Shown here piece after piece: positions 34,692 through 42,814 of a stretch of 64,000 bases of DNA (position 1 is its first letter; every line of letters begins with the position of its first letter). Location of the stretch: assembly GCF_026552795.1 (NCBI RefSeq), contig NZ_JANFPI010000004.1:496001-560000 (forward strand), given 5' to 3'. This DNA comes from Ectorhizobium quercum (GTDB taxonomy: Bacteria > Pseudomonadota > Alphaproteobacteria > Rhizobiales > Rhizobiaceae). Both the position numbers and the translations under genes were made by a program. The notes under the pieces are model-generated. The model was not told where the DNA came from. It saw nothing but the letters and a program-made list of their open reading frames with translations, and did not search any database.

Positions 34692-35911
34692 CGCGGCAGG
34701 CCGATCGAGGGGTCGATGAAGCGGTTGGTGACGACCGCGTCCGGCGTGACGTCCGGATCGGCCCGCTCGTCGAAACGCGGCTTGACGATCGCCAGCATCT
34801 CCGCGACGCGCTCCATGTCGAAATCGCCGATGGTGGTGTTGGGGCCGTTGCCGATGATGCCGCTTTCCACCATGATCCGGGCGGCGTGCTCCATGAGGTC
34901 GGGCGCGGTCTTCCACCAGCTCGCGCCGTTTTTGCCGGCGTTGAAATCGGTGATCACCCCGTTCGCCTCGGCGGGGTTTGCCGCATAGTCGACGGTCGCC
35001 TGCTGGAGCAGCGGCACGAGCTTTTCGAGGCACGGGGCGAGTTCGTCGAGACGGGCGGTGGCGACCGACAGCATGCCGGTATAGTTGCGGTAGCCGAGAT
35101 CGTTGATCGTCAGGTAATCGACCGGCTTGCCCCAGTTGTTGTCGTGCGCGAACTTGTAGACCTCGCTGGTCAGGAAGCCCTGGTTGAGCCAGGTGCCGTT
35201 GTTGGTGACGAAGTTCTCGCCGTCGCCGCGATAGCCTTCGACGAACGCGTCGGCCGGCACGCCCTCCTCGACCAGATAGAGGCCGAAGGTGCGCTTGATG
35301 CTGGAAACGTAGATCTTGCCCGTGCCGGCGGCGGCGAAGGCCTTGAGATCGTCGATCGTCTTGAAGCCCTGCGGATAGGTGGCCCTGTCCCAGAACAGCA
35401 CGGTCGGGGCGATGTCGAGCGGCGTGAAGACGCCGACGACCGGGAAGCGCCTGGAGAAGATGAAGGCGTTGTCGAGTTCCTGATAGCCGAGATGCGGGGT
35501 GACGCCGGCCCGGGAATTGCCCATGTAGAGCGCCGAATAGGCGGTCTCGCCGTCGCCGAGACCGAGGCCGCCGCCGCCTTCGAGGATGGTCAGCTCGATG
35601 CCGGTCGAGCCCAGCGGCCCCGTATACTGCCCGGGCGACATCTCACCGCCGCCGCCGATGAGCTGGTAGAGCGGCCCCTGCTCGGCCTGCGCCAGCCAGT
35701 CCTTCTGGATGATGAACGGGCTCGGGCAGACATCCGTCAGGGGTGTCGTGTAGCGGCTCTTGGCAAAGGCGCCGGGGTCGGCGGCGTGGGCCGGCATGCA
35801 GGCGCAGGCGATGATGGCGAGCGCGGTCGTCGCCTTTCGAGCGCTTTTGCGCATTTCCGGACGCAAAACCGCTTCACACTTTTGCTGGAAATGCTCCAGG
35901 ACAGTTTTCAT
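34688..35911 (-). CDS. NMT1/SsuA-like ABC transporter substrate-binding protein
   Basis: A 407-residue periplasmic receptor of the nitrate/sulfonate/HMP-type (NMT1-like) family; the mature part begins near AADPGAFAKSRYTTPL. It partners the permease and ATPase encoded just upstream. The start is odd: ATG at 35911 has a good AGGGG site, but codons ~5-22 are a copy of the interspersed repeat read in frame. A conventional signal peptide (RKSARKATTALAIIACACM, then PAHA) begins only after it, at the ATG at 35854. Either the repeat lengthened the signal N-region or translation starts at 35854. Ligand unknown. Confidence 0.82.
   Translation of the reverse strand: MKTVLEHFQQKCEAVLRPEMRKSARKATTALAIIACACMPAHAADPGAFAKSRYTTPLTDVCPSPFIIQKDWLAQAEQGPLYQLIGGGGEMSPGQYTGPLGSTGIELTILEGGGGLGLGDGETAYSALYMGNSRAGVTPHLGYQELDNAFIFSRRFPVVGVFTPLDIAPTVLFWDRATYPQGFKTIDDLKAFAAAGTGKIYVSSIKRTFGLYLVEEGVPADAFVEGYRGDGENFVTNNGTWLNQGFLTSEVYKFAHDNNWGKPVDYLTINDLGYRNYTGMLSVATARLDELAPCLEKLVPLLQQATVDYAANPAEANGVITDFNAGKNGASWWKTAPDLMEHAARIMVESGIIGNGPNTTIGDFDMERVAEMLAIVKPRFDERADPDVTPDAVVTNRFIDPSIGLPR
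35843..35897 (-). repeat. Interspersed repeat copy 5, inside a coding region
   Basis: Read on the minus strand: GGAGCATTTCCAGCAAAAGT, then GAAGCGGTTTTGCGTCC, GGAAATGCGC. It falls between the start codon at 35911 and the hydrophobic core of the binding protein's signal peptide, without breaking the frame. Confidence 0.75.
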
Positions 35912-35944
35912 GGTCGTTCCCCTTTTTTTCGTGACGGCGGTCTT

Positions 35945-36820
35945 TCAGCGCTGCCGCTCGCTGGATTCGTGCCAGTGGGAAAACAGCCGATTTCCCAGCC
36001 AGTTGAAGATCAGGTAGACCGCGATGGAAAGCGCCGAGGCGACGATGAGCGCGGCATACATCTGTTCGTAATTGAAGTCGATCTTGGCGTTCATCAGCAA
36101 TTGCCCGAGCCCGCCCGGCCCCGACAGGAAGAATAGTTCGGAGACGATGGCCGCGATGACCGCGAGGCTGCCGGAAATCCTCAAGCCCGCGAAAAGGGTC
36201 GGCGCGGCGGAGGGCAGCCCGGCCTTGCGCAGCATCACGCCCCAGCTTGCGTTCTGGAGCCGGAAGAGGTCGAGAATGTTGCGGTCGACGCTTTTCAGGC
36301 CGAGCAGCAACGTCGTCGGAATGGCGAAGAAGGTGAAGAGCGCGACGATCAGCACCTTGGGCAGGAAGCCGAAGCCGAGCGCGCTCTGGATCAGCGGGAT
36401 GATCGCCATGACCGGGATCGATTGCAGCGCCACCAGATAGGGAAAGACCGCCTTTTCCAGCACGAGGAAGCGGAACATGACGATGCCGATCAGGATGCCG
36501 GCAGGAATGGAGACGGCAAGCCCGGAAAGGGCGATGCCGATGGTGAACAGCGCCCGTTCCGCAAGCTCCTGGCGGAAGGCGGCGATGCCGAACGCCTGCG
36601 TCCATAACCCCTCGGCGCTCGGCATGAGGAACTGGCGGTGCGGCGGCAGGCTGTCGCGCAAAAGCGCATAGACGGCGACGATCAGCAGGCCGAGCAGCAC
36701 CGGCGGCATGAGGCTGGCGGCGAGCCGCTTCCACACGGGCGGAGCCACCGGCAGGGGCACCGCGTCGAAACGCTCGACATTGGCTTTGGGAAGGGATTTT
36801 CCGCAGCGGTTCATCGTCAT
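35945..36820 (-). CDS. ABC transporter permease (SsuC/TauC-like)
   Basis: A 291-residue inner-membrane permease with about six hydrophobic helices and the coupling loop FRLQNASWGVMLRKAGLP near residue 188. This is the SsuC/ThiX/nitrate class that pairs with NMT1-like receptors. It overlaps the ATPase stop by ATGA and lies 33 bases before the receptor gene, making a complete importer of three genes in the unusual order ATPase, permease, receptor. Confidence 0.88.
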   Translation of the reverse strand: MTMNRCGKSLPKANVERFDAVPLPVAPPVWKRLAASLMPPVLLGLLIVAVYALLRDSLPPHRQFLMPSAEGLWTQAFGIAAFRQELAERALFTIGIALSGLAVSIPAGILIGIVMFRFLVLEKAVFPYLVALQSIPVMAIIPLIQSALGFGFLPKVLIVALFTFFAIPTTLLLGLKSVDRNILDLFRLQNASWGVMLRKAGLPSAAPTLFAGLRISGSLAVIAAIVSELFFLSGPGGLGQLLMNAKIDFNYEQMYAALIVASALSIAVYLIFNWLGNRLFSHWHESSERQR

Positions 36821-37614
36821 CCCTCGATTGCGTGGCGCAGGGCGCGCGAGACCGCGCCGCTCAGTCTGGAAAATTCGGCCTCGTAGCGCAGTTCCGGTTG
36901 CCGCGGATAGGCAAACGGAATGTCGAACACGTCGAGAATGCGCCCCGGCCGTCGCGACATCACCACCACCTTGCTCGACATGTAGACGGCCTCGGCGATC
37001 GAATGGGTGACGAAGATGCCGGTGAAGCCCTCACGGACGTAGAGCGCGATCAGCTCGTCGTTCAGCCGCTCGCGGGTGATTTCGTCCAGCGCGCCGAACG
37101 GTTCGTCGAACATGAAGACGGTCGGGTTGAGGGCGAGCGAACGCGCCAGCGAGGCGCGCATGCGCATGCCGCCGGACAGGCGGCGCGGATAATGGTCCTC
37201 GAAGCCGGAAAGGCCGACGAGCGCGATCTTCTCGGCGGCGATCCTTGCGCGCTCGCTGGCGGAAAAGCCGCGCAGCTCCATCAGAAGCTCGACGTTTTCC
37301 CGCACCTTGCGCCAGGGAAGCAGCGTCGCGTCCTGGAAGGTGTAGCCGAGCTGCTGCCGGTCGACCCAGACCTTGCCGGCGGTGTGGGGGGAAAGGCCGC
37401 TGGCGATCTTGAGCAGCGTGGACTTGCCGCAGCCGGAAGGCCCGACGATGGAGACGAATTCGCCGGGGCGAATGGCGAGATCGACATCGCCGAGGGCCTC
37501 GGTGCCGTCCGGGAAGGTCATCGACACGCGGTCGAAGACGATCGCGTGGCCGCCGGGCAGACAGGCGGGCCGGGAGAGCGCTGCGGCCTGCGGCTCGGGA
37601 GAGGGTGACGTCAT
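36817..37614 (-). CDS. ABC transporter ATPase (SsuB/TauB-like)
   Basis: A 265-residue ATPase: Walker A GPSGCGKST, Q-loop TFQDATLLPWRKV (the DATLLPW variant typical of nitrate/sulfonate/HMP importers), signature LSGGMRMR, Walker B VFMFDEPFGALD and H-loop FVTHS. ATG at 37614 follows AAGGAAG. It is coupled to the permease. The PLPW-type Q-loop supports the assignment of the importer to the NMT1/SsuABC class. Confidence 0.9.
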   Translation of the reverse strand: MTSPSPEPQAAALSRPACLPGGHAIVFDRVSMTFPDGTEALGDVDLAIRPGEFVSIVGPSGCGKSTLLKIASGLSPHTAGKVWVDRQQLGYTFQDATLLPWRKVRENVELLMELRGFSASERARIAAEKIALVGLSGFEDHYPRRLSGGMRMRASLARSLALNPTVFMFDEPFGALDEITRERLNDELIALYVREGFTGIFVTHSIAEAVYMSSKVVVMSRRPGRILDVFDIPFAYPRQPELRYEAEFSRLSGAVSRALRHAIEG

Positions 37615-37634
37615 CGCTTTCTTCCTTCGCCGGT

Positions 37635-38216
37635 TCAGAACCTGAGCATCGCCGCACGCACCTTCTCGACATAGGCCTCGGCCTCGGCGGGCGTCACGTT
37701 GTTCATATCGTAGAGCGCGTGATACTGCACCTTGACCCGCGGATTGCAGACGACGCGCAGGAAGCGCGTGGCGTTGCGCCGCGGTGCGTCGCCCAGAACC
37801 CACGCCCGCCAGCGCTTGGAGCCGTAGGTGGTCACGGTGGCGAGCTTGCGGATATTGGTCAAGCCCGGCGAAAGCTGGCCGTCGCGCAGCTTGAAGGACA
37901 CGTCCGGCAGGAAGACCCGGTCGAAATAGCCCTTGAGGATGGCGGGCCAGCCGAAATTCCACACCGGGTGACAGAGCACCAGCGCGTCGCAGCTTTCCAG
38001 CCGCTCCACATAGCCGGCGACACGGCGGCGGTTGATGGAAATGTCGTGGTATTCGTGCCTATCCTCGGCCGACAGCACCGGATCGAACCCGTCCGCGTAG
38101 AGATCGAGGTCGTCGACCTCGTGGCCGGCCGCCTTCAGGCTTTCGACCACGACCTCGTGAAGGCGGGCGGCGAGACTGTCCCTGAGCGGGTGGGCGAAGA
38201 TGACATGGACTTTCAT
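37635..38216 (-). CDS. Flavodoxin-like NAD(P)H quinone oxidoreductase
   Basis: A 193-residue flavodoxin-fold protein of the NQO1/MdaB/YwrO group: VIFAHPLRDSLAARLH at the N-terminus and LCHPVWNFGWPAILKGYFDR, the FMN/FAD-binding loop, near residue 82. It would reduce quinones or act as a flavin reductase. It sits 20 bases before the ATPase gene and after the FAD oxidase, so it may recycle electrons or flavin for that enzyme. The physiological acceptor is unknown. Confidence 0.82.
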   Translation of the reverse strand: MKVHVIFAHPLRDSLAARLHEVVVESLKAAGHEVDDLDLYADGFDPVLSAEDRHEYHDISINRRRVAGYVERLESCDALVLCHPVWNFGWPAILKGYFDRVFLPDVSFKLRDGQLSPGLTNIRKLATVTTYGSKRWRAWVLGDAPRRNATRFLRVVCNPRVKVQYHALYDMNNVTPAEAEAYVEKVRAAMLRF

Positions 38217-38245
38217 CGGGGCACTTTCATGGAACGGATTCCGGA

Positions 38246-39652
38246 TCAGCGGTTGAAGAGAAAGACGCGGCCCGGCTCCGGCACCCAGTCGGGATGGGTC
38301 CAGGCGATCATCTTGCCCGGATTGAGCAGGCCCTTGGGATCGGTCTGCCGCTTGAAGTCGAGCTGGGCCGGGTCGGTGCGCTTCATGCCGCCCTCCTCGA
38401 GCGTGACGCGGTGCGGATTGAAGACGGTGACGCCGAAGCGCGTTTCGAGCAGCCCGATCAGCTCCTCCAGCCGTCCGGCCGAGGTGTAGCGCACCAAGGG
38501 GAGCGCCACCGCCGCGACCTTGCCGTCGACAAAGCGGGTGAATTCGAAATGCAGCAGCAGCTCGTCGCCGAAGGCTTCCCCGAGACGGGCGATGGCGCCG
38601 TAGAGATCGTCCTGCGGCAGCATCATCTGGAGATAGGTCATGGACGGGTCGATCTTCAGCGCCCGCAGCGTCGTGTGGTTCCAGCAGATTTCGTAGACCG
38701 GCGGCAGGCGATGGCCTTCGCCGTCGCGGTCGGAACGGAAGCGGACGGCGGCGCCCGGCGTGCCGGCCACGGTCTCCTCCAGCGCGGCGAGGCTGTCGCG
38801 CAGCACGATGGCGGCGACGAGTGCCTCGCCCTTGCCGAGGAAAGGGGCGTGCCGGTTGAAATAGCGGTCGGGAATGGCGCTTTCGAAGGTGGACAGCATG
38901 CGCTTGCCGATGGCGTCGTTCTCGCCGATTGCGAAGGTCAGCCGGGTGGCGGCGGAGAAATCCGCCGCGCCGACCAGCACCTCCACCCAGTCTCCGGCGG
39001 GATCGACCGGAATTTCGATTTCGGTGATCACGCCGTTGACGCCGTAGGCATGCGCGGCCTTGGAAATGTCCTCGCCGGTCAGCTCGACGATGCGCGGCTC
39101 GGCTTCCATCGTCACCAGCCGCACGCGGCGGATGTTGGCCGGGTTGCGCAGGCCGCCCCAGCGGATGGCGCCGACGCCGCTGGAGCCGCCGGCGATGAAG
39201 CCGCCGAGCGTCGCCGTCGCGGTGGTGGAGGGGAAGAGGCGCAGTTCCAGCCCCCGTTCGCGGGCGGCCTTTTCGAGATGGCTCATCACGGCGCCCGCCT
39301 CGGCGACGAGATGGTCGTCTCCGATGCTCAGGATGCGGTCCATGTGCTTCATGTGCAGCACGGCGCCGCCGTGAAGCGGCATGGCCTGCCCGTAATTGCC
39401 GGTGCCGGCGCCGCGCACTGTGACGGGAACGTCATGGGCGTGGCAGATCGACAGGATCTCGATCACCTCCGCCTCGCTTCGGGGCGCGACGACGAAATCG
39501 CCGCAGACATCCTTGAGCTGTTCCTTCAGGATCGGGCTGTACCAGTAGAAATCGCGGCTTTTCTGCTGCACGGTCCGGGCATTGTCGTCCAGATCGAACC
39601 GGGCGAGCGCTGCCCGGCAGGCTTCGAGGTCGCTCGTCATGCGCTTTTCCAT
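38246..39652 (-). CDS. FAD-binding (VAO/GlcD-type) oxidoreductase
   Basis: A 468-residue flavoprotein with the PCMH FAD-binding domain (VRGAGTGNYGQAMPLHGG near residue 79, FIAGGSSGVGAIRWGG near residue 152) and a C-terminal FAD-linked oxidase domain ending NPGKMIAW near residue 448. The family oxidises hydroxy acids, alcohols or amines. The first ATG (39652) overlaps the upstream gene by 16 bases; M5 (39640) is also possible. In this operon it probably performs the redox step between the two hydrolases and FolD; substrate unknown. Confidence 0.83.
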   Translation of the reverse strand: MEKRMTSDLEACRAALARFDLDDNARTVQQKSRDFYWYSPILKEQLKDVCGDFVVAPRSEAEVIEILSICHAHDVPVTVRGAGTGNYGQAMPLHGGAVLHMKHMDRILSIGDDHLVAEAGAVMSHLEKAARERGLELRLFPSTTATATLGGFIAGGSSGVGAIRWGGLRNPANIRRVRLVTMEAEPRIVELTGEDISKAAHAYGVNGVITEIEIPVDPAGDWVEVLVGAADFSAATRLTFAIGENDAIGKRMLSTFESAIPDRYFNRHAPFLGKGEALVAAIVLRDSLAALEETVAGTPGAAVRFRSDRDGEGHRLPPVYEICWNHTTLRALKIDPSMTYLQMMLPQDDLYGAIARLGEAFGDELLLHFEFTRFVDGKVAAVALPLVRYTSAGRLEELIGLLETRFGVTVFNPHRVTLEEGGMKRTDPAQLDFKRQTDPKGLLNPGKMIAWTHPDWVPEPGRVFLFNR

Positions 39653-40953
39653 TTCAGGTTCGTGGCAGGGGTTTCGGCCCGGCTGTCGTCGTGAAGCGGC
39701 AGCTGCGTCCGTCCCCGGCGCAGGATGGTGCGGCCAGTCGCGGACCCGCCGAGGAGGTCGGCCCAGTCGTATGCCTCGAAGATCACCGCATCGGCGGCAT
39801 GGCCGGCGGCCAGCGTGCCGGCGTCGTCCAGCCGCATGGCGCGCGCGGCGTCGCGATGGGCGGCCGGCGCCCAGCGGGCCGGCTCGGCTTCCAGTTGCGC
39901 GAGGAAATGCGCCTGCCGCACGACGGCCAGCATGTCGAAATCGCCGTAGGGATAGAAGGCGTCGCGCACATTGTCGGAGGCGAAGGCGATGCCGACGCCC
40001 GCCGCCGCCAGCTCATGCACCGGCGCCATGCCGCGCCGCAGCGGCGTGCGGCCGGGCGCACGATCCTGAAGGAAACCGTTGGTCAGCGGCAGCGACACCA
40101 CATGGATGCCGGCCTCGGCCATGCGGCCGATCAGGCGGTCGCGTTCGCCCTCCGGCTTCTGCGCCAGCGCGCAGCAATGGCCGGCGACGACCCGGCCGCC
40201 GAACCGGTGCCGCAGGACGGCATCTGTCAGCAGCGCCAGCCCGTCGGCGGCCGCATCCAGCGTCTCGTCGACATGCAGGTCGAGATCGAGGCCGTGGCGG
40301 GCTGCCGCCAGAACGAGCCTGTCCAGCCGCTCGGGCGTCGCCGCGCCGGGGCCGATGAAGGCGCCGAGAATGCCGCCGCGCCGGGCAATGTCGGCGCAGC
40401 GGTCGTCGAAATCCTCCTGCTCGACACGGAACAGCGCCATGAGGGCGACCGCCTGGAGCGCGATCCGGTCCTTCCATGCCGCCTCGATCTCGGTGAAGGC
40501 GGTCCATGCCGCACTGCGGGCCGGCGTGTCGAACGTGTCGAGATGCGTGCGCATGGCCACGGTGCCGTTGGCGTCCGCCCGGCGGAGGGCGGCGTCCATG
40601 CGCGCGATCAGGTCGTCTACCGTCCGGTTCGGGGCGTCGGCGAGGGAAAGCTCGACGGCGCGGCTAAGACCGTTGTCGGAAAAGCCGGTCCGGTGGGCGG
40701 TGAACGCCTTGTCGAGATGGACGTGCATGTCGACGAAGCCCGGCAGCATCAGCCGCCCTCCAGCGTCGAGCCCGGGGCAGGGGCCGAGCGATGCGGCGGG
40801 CACGAAACGGCCGTCGCGGATGCCGATATCGGCGGTGGCGAGACCGCTGGCTGCATCGTGGTCGCGAAGGGGAAAACCTTCGGTGAGCGAGACCGGAACC
40901 CGCAGGTTGCGCAGGATGACCGGGCCGTTCCCGGGAAGGTCGAGGCCGGTCAT
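39637..40953 (-). CDS. Cytosine-deaminase-like metal-dependent amidohydrolase
   Basis: A 438-residue amidohydrolase of the CodA/TrzF-like branch: DMHVHLDKAF near residue 75 (first metal HxH), THLDTFD near residue 122, LDLHVDETLD near residue 227, HCCAL near residue 259 and ASDNVRDAFYPYGD near residue 313 (catalytic Asp). Such enzymes deaminate cytosine-like rings or open ureide rings. The start overlaps the creatininase stop by ATGA. It differs from the hydantoinase at 18028, so a different ring or exocyclic amine is the target. Confidence 0.84.
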   Translation of the reverse strand: MTGLDLPGNGPVILRNLRVPVSLTEGFPLRDHDAASGLATADIGIRDGRFVPAASLGPCPGLDAGGRLMLPGFVDMHVHLDKAFTAHRTGFSDNGLSRAVELSLADAPNRTVDDLIARMDAALRRADANGTVAMRTHLDTFDTPARSAAWTAFTEIEAAWKDRIALQAVALMALFRVEQEDFDDRCADIARRGGILGAFIGPGAATPERLDRLVLAAARHGLDLDLHVDETLDAAADGLALLTDAVLRHRFGGRVVAGHCCALAQKPEGERDRLIGRMAEAGIHVVSLPLTNGFLQDRAPGRTPLRRGMAPVHELAAAGVGIAFASDNVRDAFYPYGDFDMLAVVRQAHFLAQLEAEPARWAPAAHRDAARAMRLDDAGTLAAGHAADAVIFEAYDWADLLGGSATGRTILRRGRTQLPLHDDSRAETPATNLKWKSA

Positions 40954-41753
40954 GCGCCGGCGTCCGGGGCGGTGTCGAACGGCGGCGTCAGGGCGGCGAC
41001 CTCGTCGAGAAGCCGTCCGTAGCGGGCGGCGGCATGCTCGACGATGGCCCTGCCGGCTTCGGCGGTTGCGGCGGCGGCATTGCCCGCCACCCCGGCCGGA
41101 TGCAGGTCTTCCGACACCCAGCCGAAGCCGACCGGGCCGACCATGCGCAACACCTCGTTGCCGGCGGCCACGGCGGCGGAGGCCGGCACGAAATCGCGCG
41201 CCTGCGCCATATCCACCAGATCGGGCCGCAGATGCAGCATGGCGGCCGTCTCGACCAGTCCGCCGTGAATGCCGTCGCGCTGTTCCTGCGGCGAGACGAG
41301 GCCGGGCGGGAAGCCCATCGCCATCCAGCCGGCGGTGACGGTGAGAAGTCGCGTTTCGATGCGCAGGCTGCGGGCCGCGATCTGGAGCACCGGCACGTTG
41401 CCGCCGTGGGCATTGAGAAGGACGAGCTTGCGGATGCCGGCCCGCGCGACGCTGCGCCCGATCTGCATGACGGTCGCCAGCAGCGTTTCCGCATCGAGTG
41501 TCACCGTGCCGGCGAAGGCAAGGTGCTCGTCCGACTTGGCGTAGGCGATGGCCGGCAGCAGGTAGACTTCGGCAGTCTCCGCCCGTGCCCCGGCCTCCCG
41601 CGCCATTGCTTCGGCGAGGATGCTGTCGGTGCCGAGCGGCAGGTGCGGCCCGTGCTGTTCCGTCGCGCCGACAGGCAGCAGGGCGACCGCGCGGTCCGGG
41701 TCTATGGCGCCAAAATCGGTTGTCTTCAGCGATGGCCAGAAATGGAGAGGCAT
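40950..41753 (-). CDS. Creatininase-family amidohydrolase
   Basis: A 267-residue creatininase-family protein with the full metal-binding pattern: E32, H34 and D43 in GATEQHGPHLPLGTD, H116 in NAHGGN and E168 in GIHGGLVETA. Members open lactam rings such as creatinine or act on formamidopyrimidines in riboflavin and F420 pathways. It is first in the eight-gene minus operon; its start is only 8 bases from the nearest candidate IclR site (41761-41774). The presence of deaminase, oxidase and FolD genes suggests an N-methylated or formyl-bearing cyclic amide as substrate. Confidence 0.86.
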   Translation of the reverse strand: MPLHFWPSLKTTDFGAIDPDRAVALLPVGATEQHGPHLPLGTDSILAEAMAREAGARAETAEVYLLPAIAYAKSDEHLAFAGTVTLDAETLLATVMQIGRSVARAGIRKLVLLNAHGGNVPVLQIAARSLRIETRLLTVTAGWMAMGFPPGLVSPQEQRDGIHGGLVETAAMLHLRPDLVDMAQARDFVPASAAVAAGNEVLRMVGPVGFGWVSEDLHPAGVAGNAAAATAEAGRAIVEHAAARYGRLLDEVAALTPPFDTAPDAGA

Positions 41754-41760
41754 GGCGGTT

Positions 41761-41889
41761 TGTTCGTTTATCGATCAAATGTTCGCTAAATCGTAACGCA
41801 AAGCATCGCGACGTCAAGCGGGAAAATGCTGCGCCGCGCCGCGGTGGCGGTGACGGAAGTCGAATAGTGAACATTTGCTCTATTATCGA
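41761..41889. promoter_or_regulatory. Divergent region with repeated TGTTCGnTTATCGA sites
   Basis: Three copies lie in the 182-base gap between creatininase and iclR: TGTTCGTTTATCGA (41761-41774), the weaker TGTTCGCTAAATCG (41780-41793) and TGCTCTATTATCGA (41876-41889). A fourth, TGTTCGATTATCGA, lies at 43719-43732 before the NTF2-like gene. The flanking CAAATGTTC/GAACATTTG forms add dyad symmetry. They are likely binding sites of the adjacent IclR protein. Confidence 0.6.
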
Positions 41890-41935
41890 GCGCGCAAATC
41901 GGCTATGCCGGCCCTTACGAACCGAGGATTGCCGC

Positions 41936-42700
41936 ATGCTGGACGAGAACGACAGGGAAATCTCGCTGACCTTCGCGAAGGGGCTGGCCGTTCTGCTCGC
42001 CTTCGATGCCAGGGACCGCTCGATCACCATATCGGAGATCGCGGAAAAGGTGAAACTCAACCGCGCCGTCGCCCGGCGGCTGGTGCGCACGCTGGAGCAG
42101 CTCGGCTATGTGAGCTGCGACCGGGGCCGCTACGAACTGACCCCGCATGTGCTGCGCCTCAGCCAGGGCTTCATCGAGGGGCGCGGCATTCCGCAGATCA
42201 TCCAGCCCATCCTGCGCAACGCCGCCCAGGAGGTGGGGGAGGCCGTCTCCTTCGCCATGCTGGACGAGACGGATGCCGTCTATGTGGCGCATGCCTTCAT
42301 CCCCGCGCGCTTCACCCTCAACCGCGTGACGATCGGCACGCGCGTTCCCCTGCCGCCGACCGCGGCCGGCCGGGCCATCCTCGCCTTTCTCGATGCCGGA
42401 CGGCGGGGCGACATCCTCGCCGGGGCCGAGTTCGCGGCCCATACCGACCGCACCGAGACCGACCGGGCCCGGTTCGAGGCCGCGTTGCAGGAGGTCAGAA
42501 GCCGGGGCTTCGCCCTGACCGACAGCGAATATGTCAGCGGCGTCGGGTCGCTGGCCGTGCCGGTCTTCGATCCGGCGCTGAACGCGGTGATCGGGGCCGT
42601 CTCGATCATCTTCGAGCATGGGCGCTACAGCGAGACGGAACTGGCGGACATCGCCGCCCGCCTCAAGGTCTGCGCCACCCATGTCGCTTCCACGTTCTAG
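41936..42700 (+). CDS. IclR-family regulator
   Basis: A 254-residue IclR regulator. N-terminal winged helix: AEKVKLNRAVARRLVRTLEQ near residues 34-53. C-terminal effector domain with AMLDETDAVYVAHA near residue 103, PPTAAGRAILAF near residue 140 and GVGSLAVPVFDP near residue 200. This is the PcaR/CatR-like layout. It diverges from the creatininase operon and precedes a FolD-like gene, and should control both sides through the repeated sites in the gap. Confidence 0.9.
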   Translation: MLDENDREISLTFAKGLAVLLAFDARDRSITISEIAEKVKLNRAVARRLVRTLEQLGYVSCDRGRYELTPHVLRLSQGFIEGRGIPQIIQPILRNAAQEVGEAVSFAMLDETDAVYVAHAFIPARFTLNRVTIGTRVPLPPTAAGRAILAFLDAGRRGDILAGAEFAAHTDRTETDRARFEAALQEVRSRGFALTDSEYVSGVGSLAVPVFDPALNAVIGAVSIIFEHGRYSETELADIAARLKVCATHVASTF

Positions 42701-42803
42701 AGTATTTCCGCTTTTCTCCGAATCGCGAAAATTCTCTCATTGTTTGTTTGTACGCATTTCCGGACGCAAAACCGGTTCCCGCTTTTGCTGGAAATGCTCT
42801 AGG
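42698..42803 (-). repeat. Interspersed repeat copy 6 (full length)
   Basis: Inverted orientation: GCATTTCCGGACGCAAAACC followed by GCTTTTGCTGGAAATGCTCT, with a second arm AGTATTTCCGCTTTTCTCCG further left. It begins at the iclR stop codon and ends right before the AGGAG ribosome binding site of the FolD-like gene. Confidence 0.75.
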
Positions 42804-42814
42804 AGACCCCCGGC

